Positions 34,401 to 46,938 of a stretch of 64,000 nt of DNA are shown here, in pieces. A program made the position numbers and the translations under genes. Below the pieces are notes generated by a model. That model ran no database searches. It saw only the letters and a program-made list of their open reading frames with translations, and had not been told where the DNA came from. The DNA lies in NCBI GenBank assembly GCA_036850595.1, contig CM072161.1, forward strand, positions 7,833,905-7,897,904. Direction: 5' to 3'. This stretch comes from Rhyacichthys aspro. Its lineage: Eukaryota > Chordata > Actinopteri > Gobiiformes > Rhyacichthyidae. Within the stretch, counting starts at the first letter, position 1; every line of letters begins with the position of its first letter.

Positions 34401-37400
34401 AGTTTCCTAACTTTTATTTGTAAAAAAAAAAAGGATTTGATTGGATTGTTTTTTCTTAAGCATGAGAAGACTTAAAAGTGAGACCTACAGCTCTCACCCT
34501 CTTCTGAGAGATGCCTGCTTTCTGCACGGCCCACAAAGTGTCCATGAACCAGCTCCTGGAGCGAGGATGCTGAGCAGGAGGCTTGCGGATGTTGAGCAGA
34601 GCAGAGGAATTAGACCTGGCTGCAAGACGCAGCATTTCCACCAGACTGCAGACTGTCTGGTTCTCTATTCTCCCTCTGTCCTTTGATGTGAGGGTGGCCA
34701 CTGTCCAGTAGGGGTCACTCTAGAGCAAGAGGAGAGCAGCACAAAGATTCAGGACTTCAGTTTTAGAATACACCGATAGATATGTCAACTCAATGGACTG
34801 AATGAAAATATCTAATGATCTAATCCCATCAAGTCACAGCAAGTCAACTCATCTGATCATCTTTACATGGTGACTTTGTGGTCATGGTACTTGTGTCCAG
34901 CTGGATATGCTTTTGTGTTTATATTACGAATTTCCAATTGATTATAATAATTAGGATCTCTAATTTAATTTCATACGCATTACCTCCAGGAACCATTGGC
35001 CTGCGTTGAGAGAGCGTATCTCGGTCCAGTTGAACAAAGATGCATCATCGTACTGTCGGGATGGAAAGACCTTCCTAATGTCTGTGGTTCGCCTCAGAGT
35101 GCGGTCTCGCATTAAGAATGGGACACCATCCATGCTGACATAAATATATATTAGAAATAGTAACAGTAAGTATAGGGTTAAAAGACATTTGAATACACAA
35201 CATAAAACTGAAAGCTGACAGGTTTATACATTTTTCTGCAAATGAGCACTTGATCTTTGACCTTTAAGGAAATACAGAAATAATATTATATTTAAGTATT
35301 TTACAGGATCTCAAATCTTGGATTGGATCTAGGAGACAGATATTGTGTTGCCATGTTATAAAAATTTCATGAGGCGCAGGCAACATACAAAGGCTTGAAT
35401 CAAACTGCACAATAGCCAAGACTCCCGACCTGATGGTGACGTCGGCCTCCAGGGAGGTGGCTCCCTGCTGGAGCGCTCTATTGAAGGACAGCATGGTGTT
35501 TTCTGGAGCCAGCTACAACACAAACACAAGGAAACAGGACAATTAATTACTGTCAATCACTGTGACGTCTGAAAACATGGAATAAACAGTATAACAGAAA
35601 TGTGTTTAACGTTCTTTTTTTAAATTGTGGATTTAAGTCTATCTACTTAATCAATTATTGTATAGTGTATATCAATATGTAATATGGTCAATGAATGTGT
35701 TAAGATAAGCTCTGACTGATGGATTGATTAAGACTATACATTTTTTCCAATGATGCATGTTACTTAAATACAAGATTATTGTAAATATTAAGTGTCTATG
35801 TTGTTGCACATTTCAATGACTGCTTTGGTTTACAGTGAAACACAGTTCTAAATGAGACTGTACACCTTGTTATTTATAGCTAGTGATCTGGAACAGTTTT
35901 TGTTTGCCCAGCTGTGAGATGACAGCCGAGTGTTGTGGACCTTTCATGTTTACAGAAATGAATGACAACCAGCTTATGTAGGTAATGAATGACCAACACC
36001 AAAAATAGTTCAATCATGTTTGTCCACAGGCAACATCCAGTGCAGATGCTATACCTGCATTTTTTATATTCATCATTTTCCATCATCCAATGTTGAAGGG
36101 AAGAATCAGATAATGAAAGTGTCATTCAGCCTGCATTTGAACCTAAAATGATCAGACAGTGAGGTCTGGCAAAGCACCAACTCACCATGGGAGCTCCCCG
36201 TCGACCAATAATTTCTGGCCGTGCTTTGAGGCTGTGGCGGTCCATGACACAGGGGCAGGTAAACATGAGCGGAGCCAAACAGAGAGCAACCAGGATGATG
36301 AAATACACCCCCAGAACCATCATTTGGAAATCTGAGGGAGGAGCAATTCGTGTTTAGCCTTCAATAAGCCGTCACATGTAATGACCTTTTATAAAAGAGA
36401 GAGTGAAATCTTGTTTAAGTGGCAAACAGCTCAAGAAAAAAGTTGACCTACTGGATCTCTGTCTACGGACCACATATCCTGCAACCAACCAGCTGAATGC
36501 TGTGACTGTTGCCAAGGCTCCAATGTGCAGAAAAGGTGCAGTGGCCTGAAAAACAAACACAAAAATACACTTTATTTGTTACTAGTAAATATTGTCTTAG
36601 TTACAATTTTGTTTTGCAGTTTCACTAAAATAACTTCATGGTGATGACCAGGGCAGGTTAACCTTATGGCATTATTGCTCCAGACAAACCTGCACTGATA
36701 AATAAAGGATCTCCCATTCATCTACCCAAATGTCATCCACCGACACTACACCAGAGATAGTGGTGGCCAATGTGGCTAACACTCCAATCTGCAAAAGACG
36801 GAGACAATATAGAGGTAAACCAAAACACATTTAACAATTGTGCAATTAATGCAATGTTATGTTCAGATATTTAATAATCCATAGTACCTTGTGAACCCAA
36901 TAGAGATTCAGCTGCTGTCCCAGTGATATGTGGAAAAGTGCTAAAATCTGAAAGAAACAAAGGAGACTATGAGACGATTCTTTACCAGAATATATAAAAA
37001 CATAGCTCATGTTTTTTACCATTAAGAATGTAATGTAACTAAAGCCCACAGTGGTGGAGGCCACAATGGGAAGGGTCTCATCCCTCCATTCACCAGTGCG
37101 GTTGTACACAGACCTGCAACATAAAAAGGCATTATTCAGCACTTTCCCAGTGACAGAAATCAAACCAAATGGCAAAAAAAAGTTGAAATACTTAGTACAG
37201 GCATACCAATTGAAGTCATTGAAGTCATTTTGTGCCACAAACCAGAAGTAGGTCCAAAAGAGAAGGAGAAAGAAAGAGCAACACAGGATAGTGAACCATA
37301 AACACTCCCACTGTAAACAAAGCACAAACAATACAGTTTCAAGTGAAAAAAATGCACAGGACACATTTGCTCCCTACTAACATAAAAAGGAATAAGCTGA

Positions 37401-39639
37401 TAATTGTAAATGCAAATCAAAATGGACAGCAAATGGTCAAATTGTTGTTGAATATTGAAGACGGTAGTACAGAGGAAGAGTGTAGCAGCACATGACAATG
37501 ACAATGATATGTGCATTATTGTGACTGTATATCCACTGGCTAAAAGTAACGAGTGGGCTTAAGGAATAGTGGGGACATGGCACTCAAGGACTCTTCCCTT
37601 CAGTAGTTAACAGGATTAGTGGCTAATACCAGGCAAGAGAATGTGTCGAATATGATCGGCCACTCAACGGATCCTATTGAGCATTGATCAGCTTTGCACC
37701 TCACTGTGCCTGCACCTAGCCTTTCCAGGAGCTTACATAATGAGGAGATAATTACATATGTGAACAGCAGGAAGATAAGAAGATAAAAATCACTGAGGCA
37801 TGAGTTTCTTGATCGAAATCCAATGAAAACGCTTGTTTTATCCAGGAGAAGTGACGGAGTGAAAACCTGTAACCCTACATGGGACGTGATGACAGTCTCA
37901 GCAGAGGTGAGAAATGACGGCAGTGACAGGCCTGTTTTAATTGGTTTAGCTTTTAAACTAAGGTCAACCTTAAAGGCACTGAGCCAGAGTCACGTTGTGG
38001 TTTTATCTCTGGCACCAAACAGTCAAAATAGAGTTGCGAATACAATACAGACCCTGTAACAGGATAACAGATTATTTTTTGCTGTGTATTAAACAAAACT
38101 TTTATTTTTACTATGGATCTGGATAGCCAACGTTTTTGTTTTTTTTTAGCACATTTTAATTAAAAAAATATAGAATGCTGTGTCAAAGTTAGTGTAAATG
38201 AAAATAAATATCAAGGACCAAGGAGTCTGCTAATATAATGGCCTTTATTACACCCAAAATAAAATGTCCTTTGCTCCATATTGTTGGTGATTATGCATTT
38301 ATTGATTTTTACATTTCATGTCACATTTTGAAGTAATTTCAGCCTTCTTCAAAAAATACTAGTCTCTAATGTCTCCGGAAACTCCCCCCTGCATGTATTT
38401 AACACAATGCAAGTTTCTAAATCATGGTAATTCAATTTTGGATGCTTGCTCATCAAGGCAGAGTTGCAGTTCTATACCTACAAATAATGTATTCACTTAA
38501 TTCAATGTGATGTATGAGGCTCCACAAGCAAGAAAAACAAAATAGCACTGAGACACTGCTAGGTCCAAAGGCTGAGAGCCTCACCACAGTCAGAAATGTC
38601 AGTGTGTGGCAGAAAAACAGATGCATTTCAGTCAATAAATGAGCAGAGCAGTTTGTGACTGGACCATTCATTAACAGGACAGAGAAAACTGGGAGCAGCT
38701 GTAGGGCTGTATTTTGTTCTCTCTAGTCAGATGTTTTCAGGTCCTGCTGATGCATTCAGTAGGTTAATTGTTTCTTGTCTGGCATCAACATTAAATACAT
38801 AACGTAGCATCCAGCCGCAGTAGCTTCAGCGGCTGCCCGCTGCCTTCCCAACGCAGCTGGGTGTCTGGCTCTGCCTCACACATCCACACACTGCACTCAT
38901 TCTCTCGCTTGCTTTTTTCTGAGGATCATTTTTCCCAGTAACTAGGGCCTCTTCCAAAAGGTCCTTAGGAATCCAGGTTTTAAGAAATGTGACGACTGGG
39001 TTTGTTTTGGAAACAGGCTTTGTCATTTAAAGGATTTGTAAGAATTACTACATACAGGCTGTGTGATGTAATTGAGTTTATTTTTTCTTACTTATAATAA
39101 TAAAAATAAAGACTTGAAGGAGCCTTTTAAATGGATATTTTCAAACCAGCAAACCCTGACTCTTATAGTTTCCTGTAAACAGATAAAGCCTGTTTTATGC
39201 GTTTCTTTTTTTTATTTAAGCATAACAATGGTGATTGACCAGCGCTTCTTTACTTTGCCACAACAGCAACACTGTACAAAAAGAGGCATTGTTCAGCACT
39301 TTCCAAGGAGAGCACTGAATCCAAAGTAAAGATTTGCAACAGTTGTGGTATTAATTCTGGCAGGCCATTGTCATGGATCAGTAAAGCAAGAACTACTGAC
39401 TAAAACAGAATTTTGAATTTGACAGAATTTGTACACTGTACACTGAGAGTTGGCATGTGTTTTGAACACAAATAAAAGAAACAAAGAAGGAATCAATAAA
39501 ATGAGTCATTAAAATGTCTTACCCTGGAGCTGTCGTCTTGGGAACGCTGATAGCGTTTCCAGCGGCAACCATAAATGCCAGTAACAAAGGACAAGAAGAA
39601 CTGCTTCTCATAGACCTGCAAGGGTTGGTGTTTCACCAT
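31497..39639 (-). CDS. gdpd5: Glycerophosphodiester phosphodiesterase domain protein 5 (GDE2), catalytic His replaced
   Basis: GDE2 is a six-pass membrane protein whose outward-facing GDPD domain in mammals releases GPI-anchored proteins and drives motor-neuron differentiation. Coding exons, 5' to 3' on -: 39,639-39,523; 37,310-37,207; 37,113-37,020; 36,947-36,888; 36,788-36,690; 36,545-36,452; 36,331-36,186; 35,512-35,430; 35,134-34,984; 34,719-34,498; 34,118-33,973; 33,696-33,549; 33,165-33,083; 32,027-31,915; 31,591-31,497. Phases agree throughout, giving 584 residues (human 605). The N-terminus MVKHQPLQVYEKQ with C25 and the late NPEQIVLNAVSRPP/IMKEKLIFS boxes identify GDPD5 rather than GDPD2 or GDPD4. 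Five membrane segments lie in residues 42-213, the GDPD domain at about 228-485, TM6 at 490-512. PENT and EAD motifs remain, but the catalytic histidines are R233 (codon 36,201-36,203) and R275 (35,107-35,109). The C-tail is short and cysteine-free. Confidence 0.96.
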
Positions 39640-40171
39640 GCTCCTTCAGCCTCGCGCTGCTGGTCTGTTCGCATCCCACACAGGACTGGAAACCTGAGGA
39701 GCAGCACACAATAGAACTCAGTCAAAAATCATATGCACAATTACTGTACAAGCCAGGTCACGCTATGTTGTTGACATGTATTTTCACCAAACACCACCGT
39801 TGTGTTGACAGCTTTGTACTTGTTTGGGGTAACAACAGCTCTGAGAAGCAGTAAACGCGGTATTCAATAGTGAGTCATGTCTGGGATACACAGTAATGAT
39901 ATGGTATATACTGCACAGTCACTGAGACGTCAGCCTTTACCTGTTTAAACATTTAAAGGCCAGAACAGAACTGTAAGCATCTGAGAGAATTTTCTTAAAA
40001 ATCTTCTTAAAGCCACACTATATAATTTATAACGACTAAAGGTCTTACTCTGCAACGGCACTCACATAGAACTCTCCATTAGCTTATAAATAAAGATGTG
40101 TGGAGAGTTGATTTGGTGAGACACGTGTTCTTACAATATGGTAGAGTTAAGATGGAAAAGTATCTAAACCG

Positions 40172-40351
40172 GGTGCTCTAGCTTTATGAAAGAGGGCTGG
40201 TGATTCCTTTAAAAAGAAAGCCCCCAAAACACCTTGCGGGGCAACTTTTTAAAAAAATTTGGGGGGGGTTTTTTTTTCCCGGAAGTTTAAAATTTAAAAA
40301 AAAACAGGGGGGGTTTTTTTTTTTGGGCCCGCGCGCAACTCCCTTTTTTTT

Positions 40352-40386
<35 letters not shown>

Positions 40387-40541
40387 TTTTTTTTTTTTGG
40401 GGGGGGGGCCCCCCCCCCCCCCCCCCCCCCCCCTCCCTTTTTCTTTTTTTTTTTTTTTTTTTTTTCCCCCCCCCCCCCCTCCCCCCCCCCTGTATTTTAG
40501 TTCCTGTGCTCTAGCTTTATGAAAGAGGGCTGGTGATTCTT
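40172..40541. other. Homopolymer block flanked by a direct repeat; probable assembly error
   Basis: About 40,240-40,492 is almost entirely runs of G, T, A and C (for example dozens of consecutive C and T), unlike anything else in the window. The same ~33-base string beginning GTGCTCTAGCTTTATGAAAG occurs at about 40,173-40,206 and again at 40,507-40,541, on either side. This is what a low-quality read end or a faulty gap fill would leave. The 104-codon proline/phenylalanine frame across it is not a gene. Confidence 0.75.
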
Positions 40542-43170
40542 TGGTAAGCTTTGGGGTTACTTAACCTGAATACATGTCTGAAGGTGTTAGTATTTAGTAT
40601 TTTAGTAGTGCATCATTCATATTACCCATTTCCTGGATAGCAATATCTAAATCATAGTTAAACCAAAAACACATAATCTGTGGTGGATTTTAATTAAAAA
40701 GGAGAAATAAGAGGCCATACTCAATCAGATAAGGGTCTGTTTCCTGGTAACAGCGCTTAACACAACAAAATGCTGTCTTGTCCTTATCTCTGAGCAGATA
40801 TTGCTGCACCATTCAGGAGGGGAAAGCCTTCACCATCTCTGCGTTGGTCAGGATAAGATAGTATTGAGCTGCCCTTTTCCATTTTTAGATTATTTGTGAG
40901 GACTGGCTGATAACATTTTGAAGAAAATAGACGTAATTTTGGTTGCCTTCTGCCCACTGCCTTCCTGTCAGTGTAACAGGAGGGTGATATTAGAGAAGCA
41001 ATAATACTACTACTTCTTCAGCTGCGTGCACTTTATGTAATTTCATGTTTACTCTTATTTACACAGCATTCAGAAACACCTAAATTATTCTTTATCTTAG
41101 TTCTTGTAATGTACGTATGACTGCATCAGGGAGAAAACTTGCTCCAGAATCTAGAAGCTTTGGCACAAAATGAGCATCAACATCCTAAACATGTTCAAAC
41201 AAGAGGCAGTTGGAGATGAATGACTGTATCCACTGAAGCCTTCTGTGTTGTCCAATGTCAATTTTAGAAAAAGCAATAACAACCCACGCTTTGGCTCTTT
41301 TTGTGGATTTGCTTCACATTTTAATGGCTTTGTCCTTGGCCAGTGAAGTACACTTTGGCATAGTTTAATGAAATCAGCACAGTACTTTTTCTGTAATAAT
41401 GTGGTGAGTGATCACACAACCTTGGTGAAGGTAATAAAAGCAAATGGGAGTGATTTTGCCCTGAAGTGGTTCAATGAGAAGAGTCCTCCAAAGGTAACTG
41501 GAATGTGAAGCAAATCCACATTGTTTATGCTGGACTGGTCACATTGTGTTAATGAAGCAAAGCTGTGGAAAGAACAAATGTAACACTGAGTGCTGTAAAA
41601 GACATTCACAGAATTTTACAGCCATTATTGGAAATTCAATTCCTGGATCACAGGAGATCAAGACCTGTACCTGTGACAAAAGACACTTGTCTGCCAATAC
41701 AAATATCTTAAATATAACATGAATGGAATAACAGGAATGCCTGTATTTACATGAATACAGGCCATGAAGACACTTCTGAGAAGAAGGAGCAAAAGAAGTC
41801 TGCTTTGATACTGTTTTACATGATGACAGTGCTTCAGTTTGATGGTCAATACATACTTCACAGACATCCTCTAATACACTCACCTGTAAATATAACTCAG
41901 GGCATAGTTCAACTGTGCTCACTGTGCACGAGTTATTTTAGTGGGGCTTTTACATGACCTCTTGTTCCTCAGGCTTCTGCTTGTTTTGTTTTTTTATCGT
42001 AACACCTGCCTTTACTTTACTAGAAGACCCTTCATGGCTCTCTTTGCTTCCTTATGTAGGAGTAACCTAGTAACTGTCAATGGCTCCTTAAGGCTGCAGG
42101 TGTCTCATTGAGCCAAAGTGCACTTTGAGTCATGAGCTCATTGAATAATAATGCAATAATCCAGTCAATTTCAGCCAACCAATTGCCACAGAGTCTGTGG
42201 CGTCTGGCTATTATTAGCCCTTTATCTCGGTCATTGTCCCTTCTTTCCAGACTTTCATCATTCACTCCTTCATGAAATTTATATATGCATGCATTAATAA
42301 TAGTCTTAATCTTTGAGCAGATTTAGCCTGAAATAGAGCCTCCATTAGTGTGATGCTCTCATTATCTACACAGGGAGTGATGAGGGAGCATGCATGCTGG
42401 GATGTTGCACTCACAGCCAACTTGTTCCAAATGCTGAGCATAGTCGTGGCCCTTTATCTAGCGCTCAGCCTGAAGAGCCTCTCATCCAGACCTGTTCTCC
42501 TGCCCTGCCTGCTATAACTCAAGCAATACCTGACAGCTTCAGGACAATCTGCAACTCATTAGACATGATTTACAAGAGACAAATATGGGAGTAGTGCTGT
42601 GGTCAGCTCAGGATGCACACACAGATGAAAACTCAGAGACACATTGGCTATGACATCTTTAAATCTGACATGAAAAGGACGAAAGGACACAGCAATGCAA
42701 TTAAAGTGAGATTTATCTACTTTACACACATCATGACATCATCACTTTGTTGTCAAGATTAAGGTCTAGTTTATTAAAGTAGTCTAAGTATTCTAAAGTT
42801 CACAAATATAGACAGCTCACAAGCAAATAATCAATTACATTTATTTGGAACACTAGTACTTTAGTAGAAAATGCAAATAACAGCAACTGGAGCTTCTCTA
42901 TGTCTGATGGGACATGGAGTCTGGGTATGTCAATATTCCAGTAAAATGACAGACCCAGAGGTCACGTGATTGTGATATGATTATAGTAAGACAACTTTAA
43001 ATATCTGTCCGTCAATGCTGTAACTATTATATGCAGTAAGCTGTGACAAACGTTTTCAAATAAAATAAAACCAACGATATACAATATAACCTCATTAAAT
43101 CAACTCAATGACAAAAAACACAGGGTTTAAACAGATTACTTGAAGATAATCCGACAGAGTGCAGACAAAA
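40542..43170. other. Probable first intron of gdpd5
   Basis: No exon is evident on either strand. If the non-coding exon proposed at 43,177 is right, this stretch is intron 1 of gdpd5. Content is AT-rich and unremarkable; open frames are short and unrecognised. Confidence 0.45.
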
Positions 43171-43176
43171 GCTTAC

Positions 43177-43520
43177 CTTGTCTCAACAATAGCCTTTATT
43201 CCTTCCGTTCATCAATTAACCTTGAGTGGACTCTGCCTTCATGTCGACGACTTCTCACAGTTGGCCCTCGCAGTTTCACTGAATAAGTCTTTAAAGTTAT
43301 TTACAGTCCCTTTGTCCCACAAAACAATCGCGGACATGAGCCTACTTTTCACGTAGACAACGAAGACCTGTTGAGATTTGACGCAGGCGCAGAAATGTTT
43401 CTATAAATTCATAGATAGTTCTGCTCGAGTAAAGACGCATGGACGAGGCGCATAGAAGAGTTAACATCAGTAATCCGCCCGTCACCGTGTGGGCGGGGCT
43501 AAGAAGCACTGTCAAAAAAA
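43177..43520 (-). promoter_or_regulatory. Putative gdpd5 promoter and non-coding exon 1
   Basis: On the minus strand a GTAAGC donor (43,176-43,171) follows GTTGAGACAAG, which would end a non-coding first exon spliced to the leader before the ATG at 39,639. Upstream on that strand, 43,330-43,510 has raised CpG content and a GC box (GTGGGCGGGGCT on +, about 43,488-43,499). No transcript evidence is available, so exon limits are inferred. Confidence 0.5.
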
Positions 43521-45890
43521 AAAAATTCTCATCTAAGCTATTTTTAGTGCAGAGACTGTCCTAAGTGAAGGTGCGTTTGGATCTTTAACAGTGGACATGA
43601 TATCTGTTTCACTTCCAGGTGAACATCACACACTAGTGCCCAGAGAAGAACTGAAATTGTGTGCCAGACTTTCAAATCCTTCCCCCTGTACCTTAAAGTT
43701 TAACTTTGAATGTCACAAGGAGAAGATCAAATGTTAAAGGGAAAAAATCACTTCATTAAACTTCCCAGTAGGCGTGCTGCAGTTGCCAAGGAAAGCAGGC
43801 ATCTCCAGGAGTTTTTCTTGGAATGCACAAAGCAGCAGCCCCATGGAGTAGGTGAGGTGCTTTAGTGAAGCCTGACTGAGTCCTAAAGAAAAAGGCATCC
43901 TAACATTTCTTTCATATATGTGCTTTTGAATGCAGTATTGCTCACATTCCACATGCATTGCCCACACCTGCTCAAGAGGCTGAGCGGAGTGTCTTGTCTT
44001 GTAGGAGATCTATTCAAGGCCCAGCAGCCACAGATTAACGCTTGGCTTGGGATAATTACGTCAGATCCCTTTAATCCTGTAAAATTCACGAGTAGCTCTG
44101 AACATCGCCTCAAACTGCTCTCCACAAAGGAAACACCTGTACCTCTTAGAAATGGCATGAAGGAAAATTGTCACATGACGCAAAAAAAAAAAAAAAAATA
44201 AAATAAAAATCGTGAAAGCAAATATAACCTTTAGGAAGTGTGCGCTATAATCATAAGCATTCAGCGATTCCATAATGAGTGCATCCTCATGATCAAACAC
44301 AATATTCATCATTTACAGTTAGACTAAAGGCAATAGTGGCTTTACCTCCTGTTACTTATGAAGCTCTTTATTGACCTCTAGTGGTCAAGAATAGAATAAC
44401 AACACTGGAGTATGCATTCTCACCACTAGAGGGCTTTAGTGTGCACACTGAATATTGTATCAACAGTATTTGGGAGCTTTGTATTGCATACCTATGTCAC
44501 ATATGTGTGAAAAAATGATAACCCGAGCTGTACTTTTTTAATGCAGCTCCATTATCCTCCACCAGAGAGAGCTCATTTTGATTATAATTCATTTGATTTT
44601 GTCCAATTGAGGCAATTAAAGTCCAGATAAAATAGGTTAAAAGCTACTTATATCTAACTGAAACCAACCAGAACCTGTTAAAGTCAAACTAAAATCAATG
44701 AAAACCTTTCAAATACCAACCAAAAAAAACCATGAGGTTTGTTCAAATTGAACTAAAACTGCCCTAGACACATTCAAGTCCAATAAAAAGCACTTATTAA
44801 CTTAACTGTATTTAAAGTGACTCACTTTAGACATCTTTTATGTCCATAATCATTACTTTATTTGTTGATGGTACTTGGAGAAGCAAATATATTATGAGAA
44901 AGTACTTGGTGAGTAAAGTTTGAGAATCACAAGATTTTACTGAAAGTACACTTATAAACATGGGACAATTTGTTATTAAGTCTTGATAGCAATTTGTTTT
45001 TGTTTTGTAGATGTTTTGTAGTTTTGTATCATAGACGAATGCATGCAGCTATTGGGCTCATTTTTCTTTTCCTAACATTTCTAAGTATGAAGTAAAGGTT
45101 ATATAAAATTCTGGTGTTAAATATTGGGGTTGTTACTCCTAAAGCAACCTTGGGGGGGATTAGCACCAATAATGGAGTACAGTGGCAGAGTTGCATGAGG
45201 ACATGTATCCGCTGCTTCGGTTGCTTCCTGCTGCCTGATCCGCTTCCAAACATTGAGCAACACCCACGCACAGGAGGACACTTGGGATACCAGGAAGAGG
45301 AAGCCTTCCTGGGAAAAAATCCAAATGAGCCGTGAGTTCCCATGTTAACAGTCCATAAACAGAGGCTGCCTACTGTTTCTATTCACCATAACATACATCA
45401 TGCTTTACAATCACTGGGTCAAGAAACATAAAACTTAACTTATAACCAGCATGTATACTATTTCTGACTATGTAATTGTGCACCCTGATTGCTTGTTTAA
45501 AAACTGGGCTGAATTTAAACTAAAGATGGGGGTTCTCTAAGAGTAGTTTTAGGCAGCAAAGCAGAAGAATGCAATTAGGGAAGAGGGAATGAAAAACTAT
45601 AGGCATAAAATACACAGACAACAAGGAGCGCTAAGGCCATTTCACACACCACTGCCTCTCTTTTGCTTGCAATACAAATATGTGCACTCCCATTTATGGT
45701 AAAGCCTTATACCAGTGTCCATATATTCATCATATTGTTAAACAGCACAATCTTTTATGTGCAATTGTGCAAGGAATACCCTTTCACATCTTTAAACATT
45801 ATCTTACAGACATAAACTGTAGTAAAAATAGTAACTTTATCATAATTCACTGCATGGAAAATGTGCACAGTGGGCTTTAAAGTGTTTCAA
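43521..45890. other. Intergenic region between divergent gdpd5 and serpinh1
   Basis: AT-rich sequence without recognisable exons. It contains an A-rich run (44,181-44,210) and a short CTCTAGTGGTCA/CCACTAGAGGG pair (44,374-44,433) that resembles a small inverted element. Regulatory sequence for both flanking genes may lie here, but nothing specific can be supported. Confidence 0.4.
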
Positions 45891-45939
45891 ACTTGGTGAC
45901 TGTTCTGGCTTTAGGACCTAGAGGGGCAGGATTCCTCGC

Positions 45940-46142
45940 CCACTGCCCTGGGATACTCTGGGCGGGACATGTGGAAAAAAAAAAGATTCCTCCCCACTGA
46001 TTTTTCATGCTCTTTCTCCTGCAAGAAAACCAGTGCTCTTCTCCTCTCCTTCTGACAGTTTAGTGCATGTTTTAGTGCACAAAACCACTTTTATTCATCG
46101 TCATAAGGACTTTTTTGGGAACTTTTGGAGGAGCTTAATAAG
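45940..46142 (+). promoter_or_regulatory. Putative serpinh1 promoter and non-coding exon 1
   Basis: A GC box (CTGGGCGGGAC, about 45,958-45,968) lies about 180 bases before a consensus donor AAG|GTAAGA at 46,142/46,143. Splicing this to the acceptor at 46,930 would place an untranslated exon before the ATG exon, the usual SERPINH1 arrangement. The transcription start is not identifiable from sequence. Confidence 0.45.
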
Positions 46143-46270
46143 GTAAGATGACAGAACAGACAGGAGGGGGAAGGGAGCAAAGGGAAATGCCTGGGCATGT
46201 AAAAAGAGGCCACTATGTCAGATCTGTGTGATATGAAGATTCCACTGTGGATATGAACAATGGGGTTAAA

Positions 46271-46295
46271 GTTTCTGGAAAAGTTTTCTGAGAAG
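46271..46295 (+). promoter_or_regulatory. Heat-shock-element-like motif in serpinh1 intron 1
   Basis: TTTCTGGAAA contains two correctly spaced inverted nGAAn units, followed by TTTTCTGAGAAGG with further TTC and GAA units slightly off spacing. HSP47 is heat-inducible through HSF1 in mammals, where the element is in the promoter. Here the match is partial and lies about 130 bases after the proposed first exon. Confidence 0.35.
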
Positions 46296-46938
46296 GAGAA
46301 AACTGTAAAAACACGTAGCACAGAAAGCGATTTTGCATGACTGGAGTTATTTTGACGAGATTTAATCCTTTATTTTGGTAGGCTACAGCTACAATGCTAA
46401 GTTTTAGAAGAGATAAAACATTGTTGAAGAGACATACTTTTCAGTCATTCCAACGTCATACAAAAGAGTGTGAGAAGACATACAACACTTTTTCTTATGT
46501 TAACCTCTATTTAATGTAGCACTACTTGTTTGCACGATCTCTACATCTTATATTTATTGTTCCGATACATCTTTACTGAACACTGACAGTGAGTTCATTT
46601 CCTTTGCAACTTCTGCTTCCTCTGCTCATAGGAAGCCCCTCTATAGACGTGGACTAGAGCTACAGCCTGACATTGGGGTTATGTGTCTAAGCAAGCAGCC
46701 CTTCTGCTCAGAGAACCAATAAGCTTCAAGTCTTTTTTTATCAAAGATCTTTTTAGGAGCCTTAAATTGATGCCAAGACACTACACGGGTTGATGTTGTG
46801 GTTTACAAATATGTAGTAGCTGCCTACGTGGCTGTTATGTAAGTCTAGCCCTAAGGGACGATTAAAGTAGGCAGTATGACTAAGGAAATCTTTACAAACA
46901 TAATGGAAACTTGCTTTTCATATGTTTTAGGATTCGAA

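Noticed and set aside
40200..40514. 104-codon proline/phenylalanine-rich frame
   Set aside because: It lies wholly within the homopolymer block that looks like an assembly fault.
46876..46938. Upstream in-frame ATG for serpinh1
   Set aside because: It precedes the splice acceptor at 46,930. The ATG at 46,939 gives a proper signal peptide.
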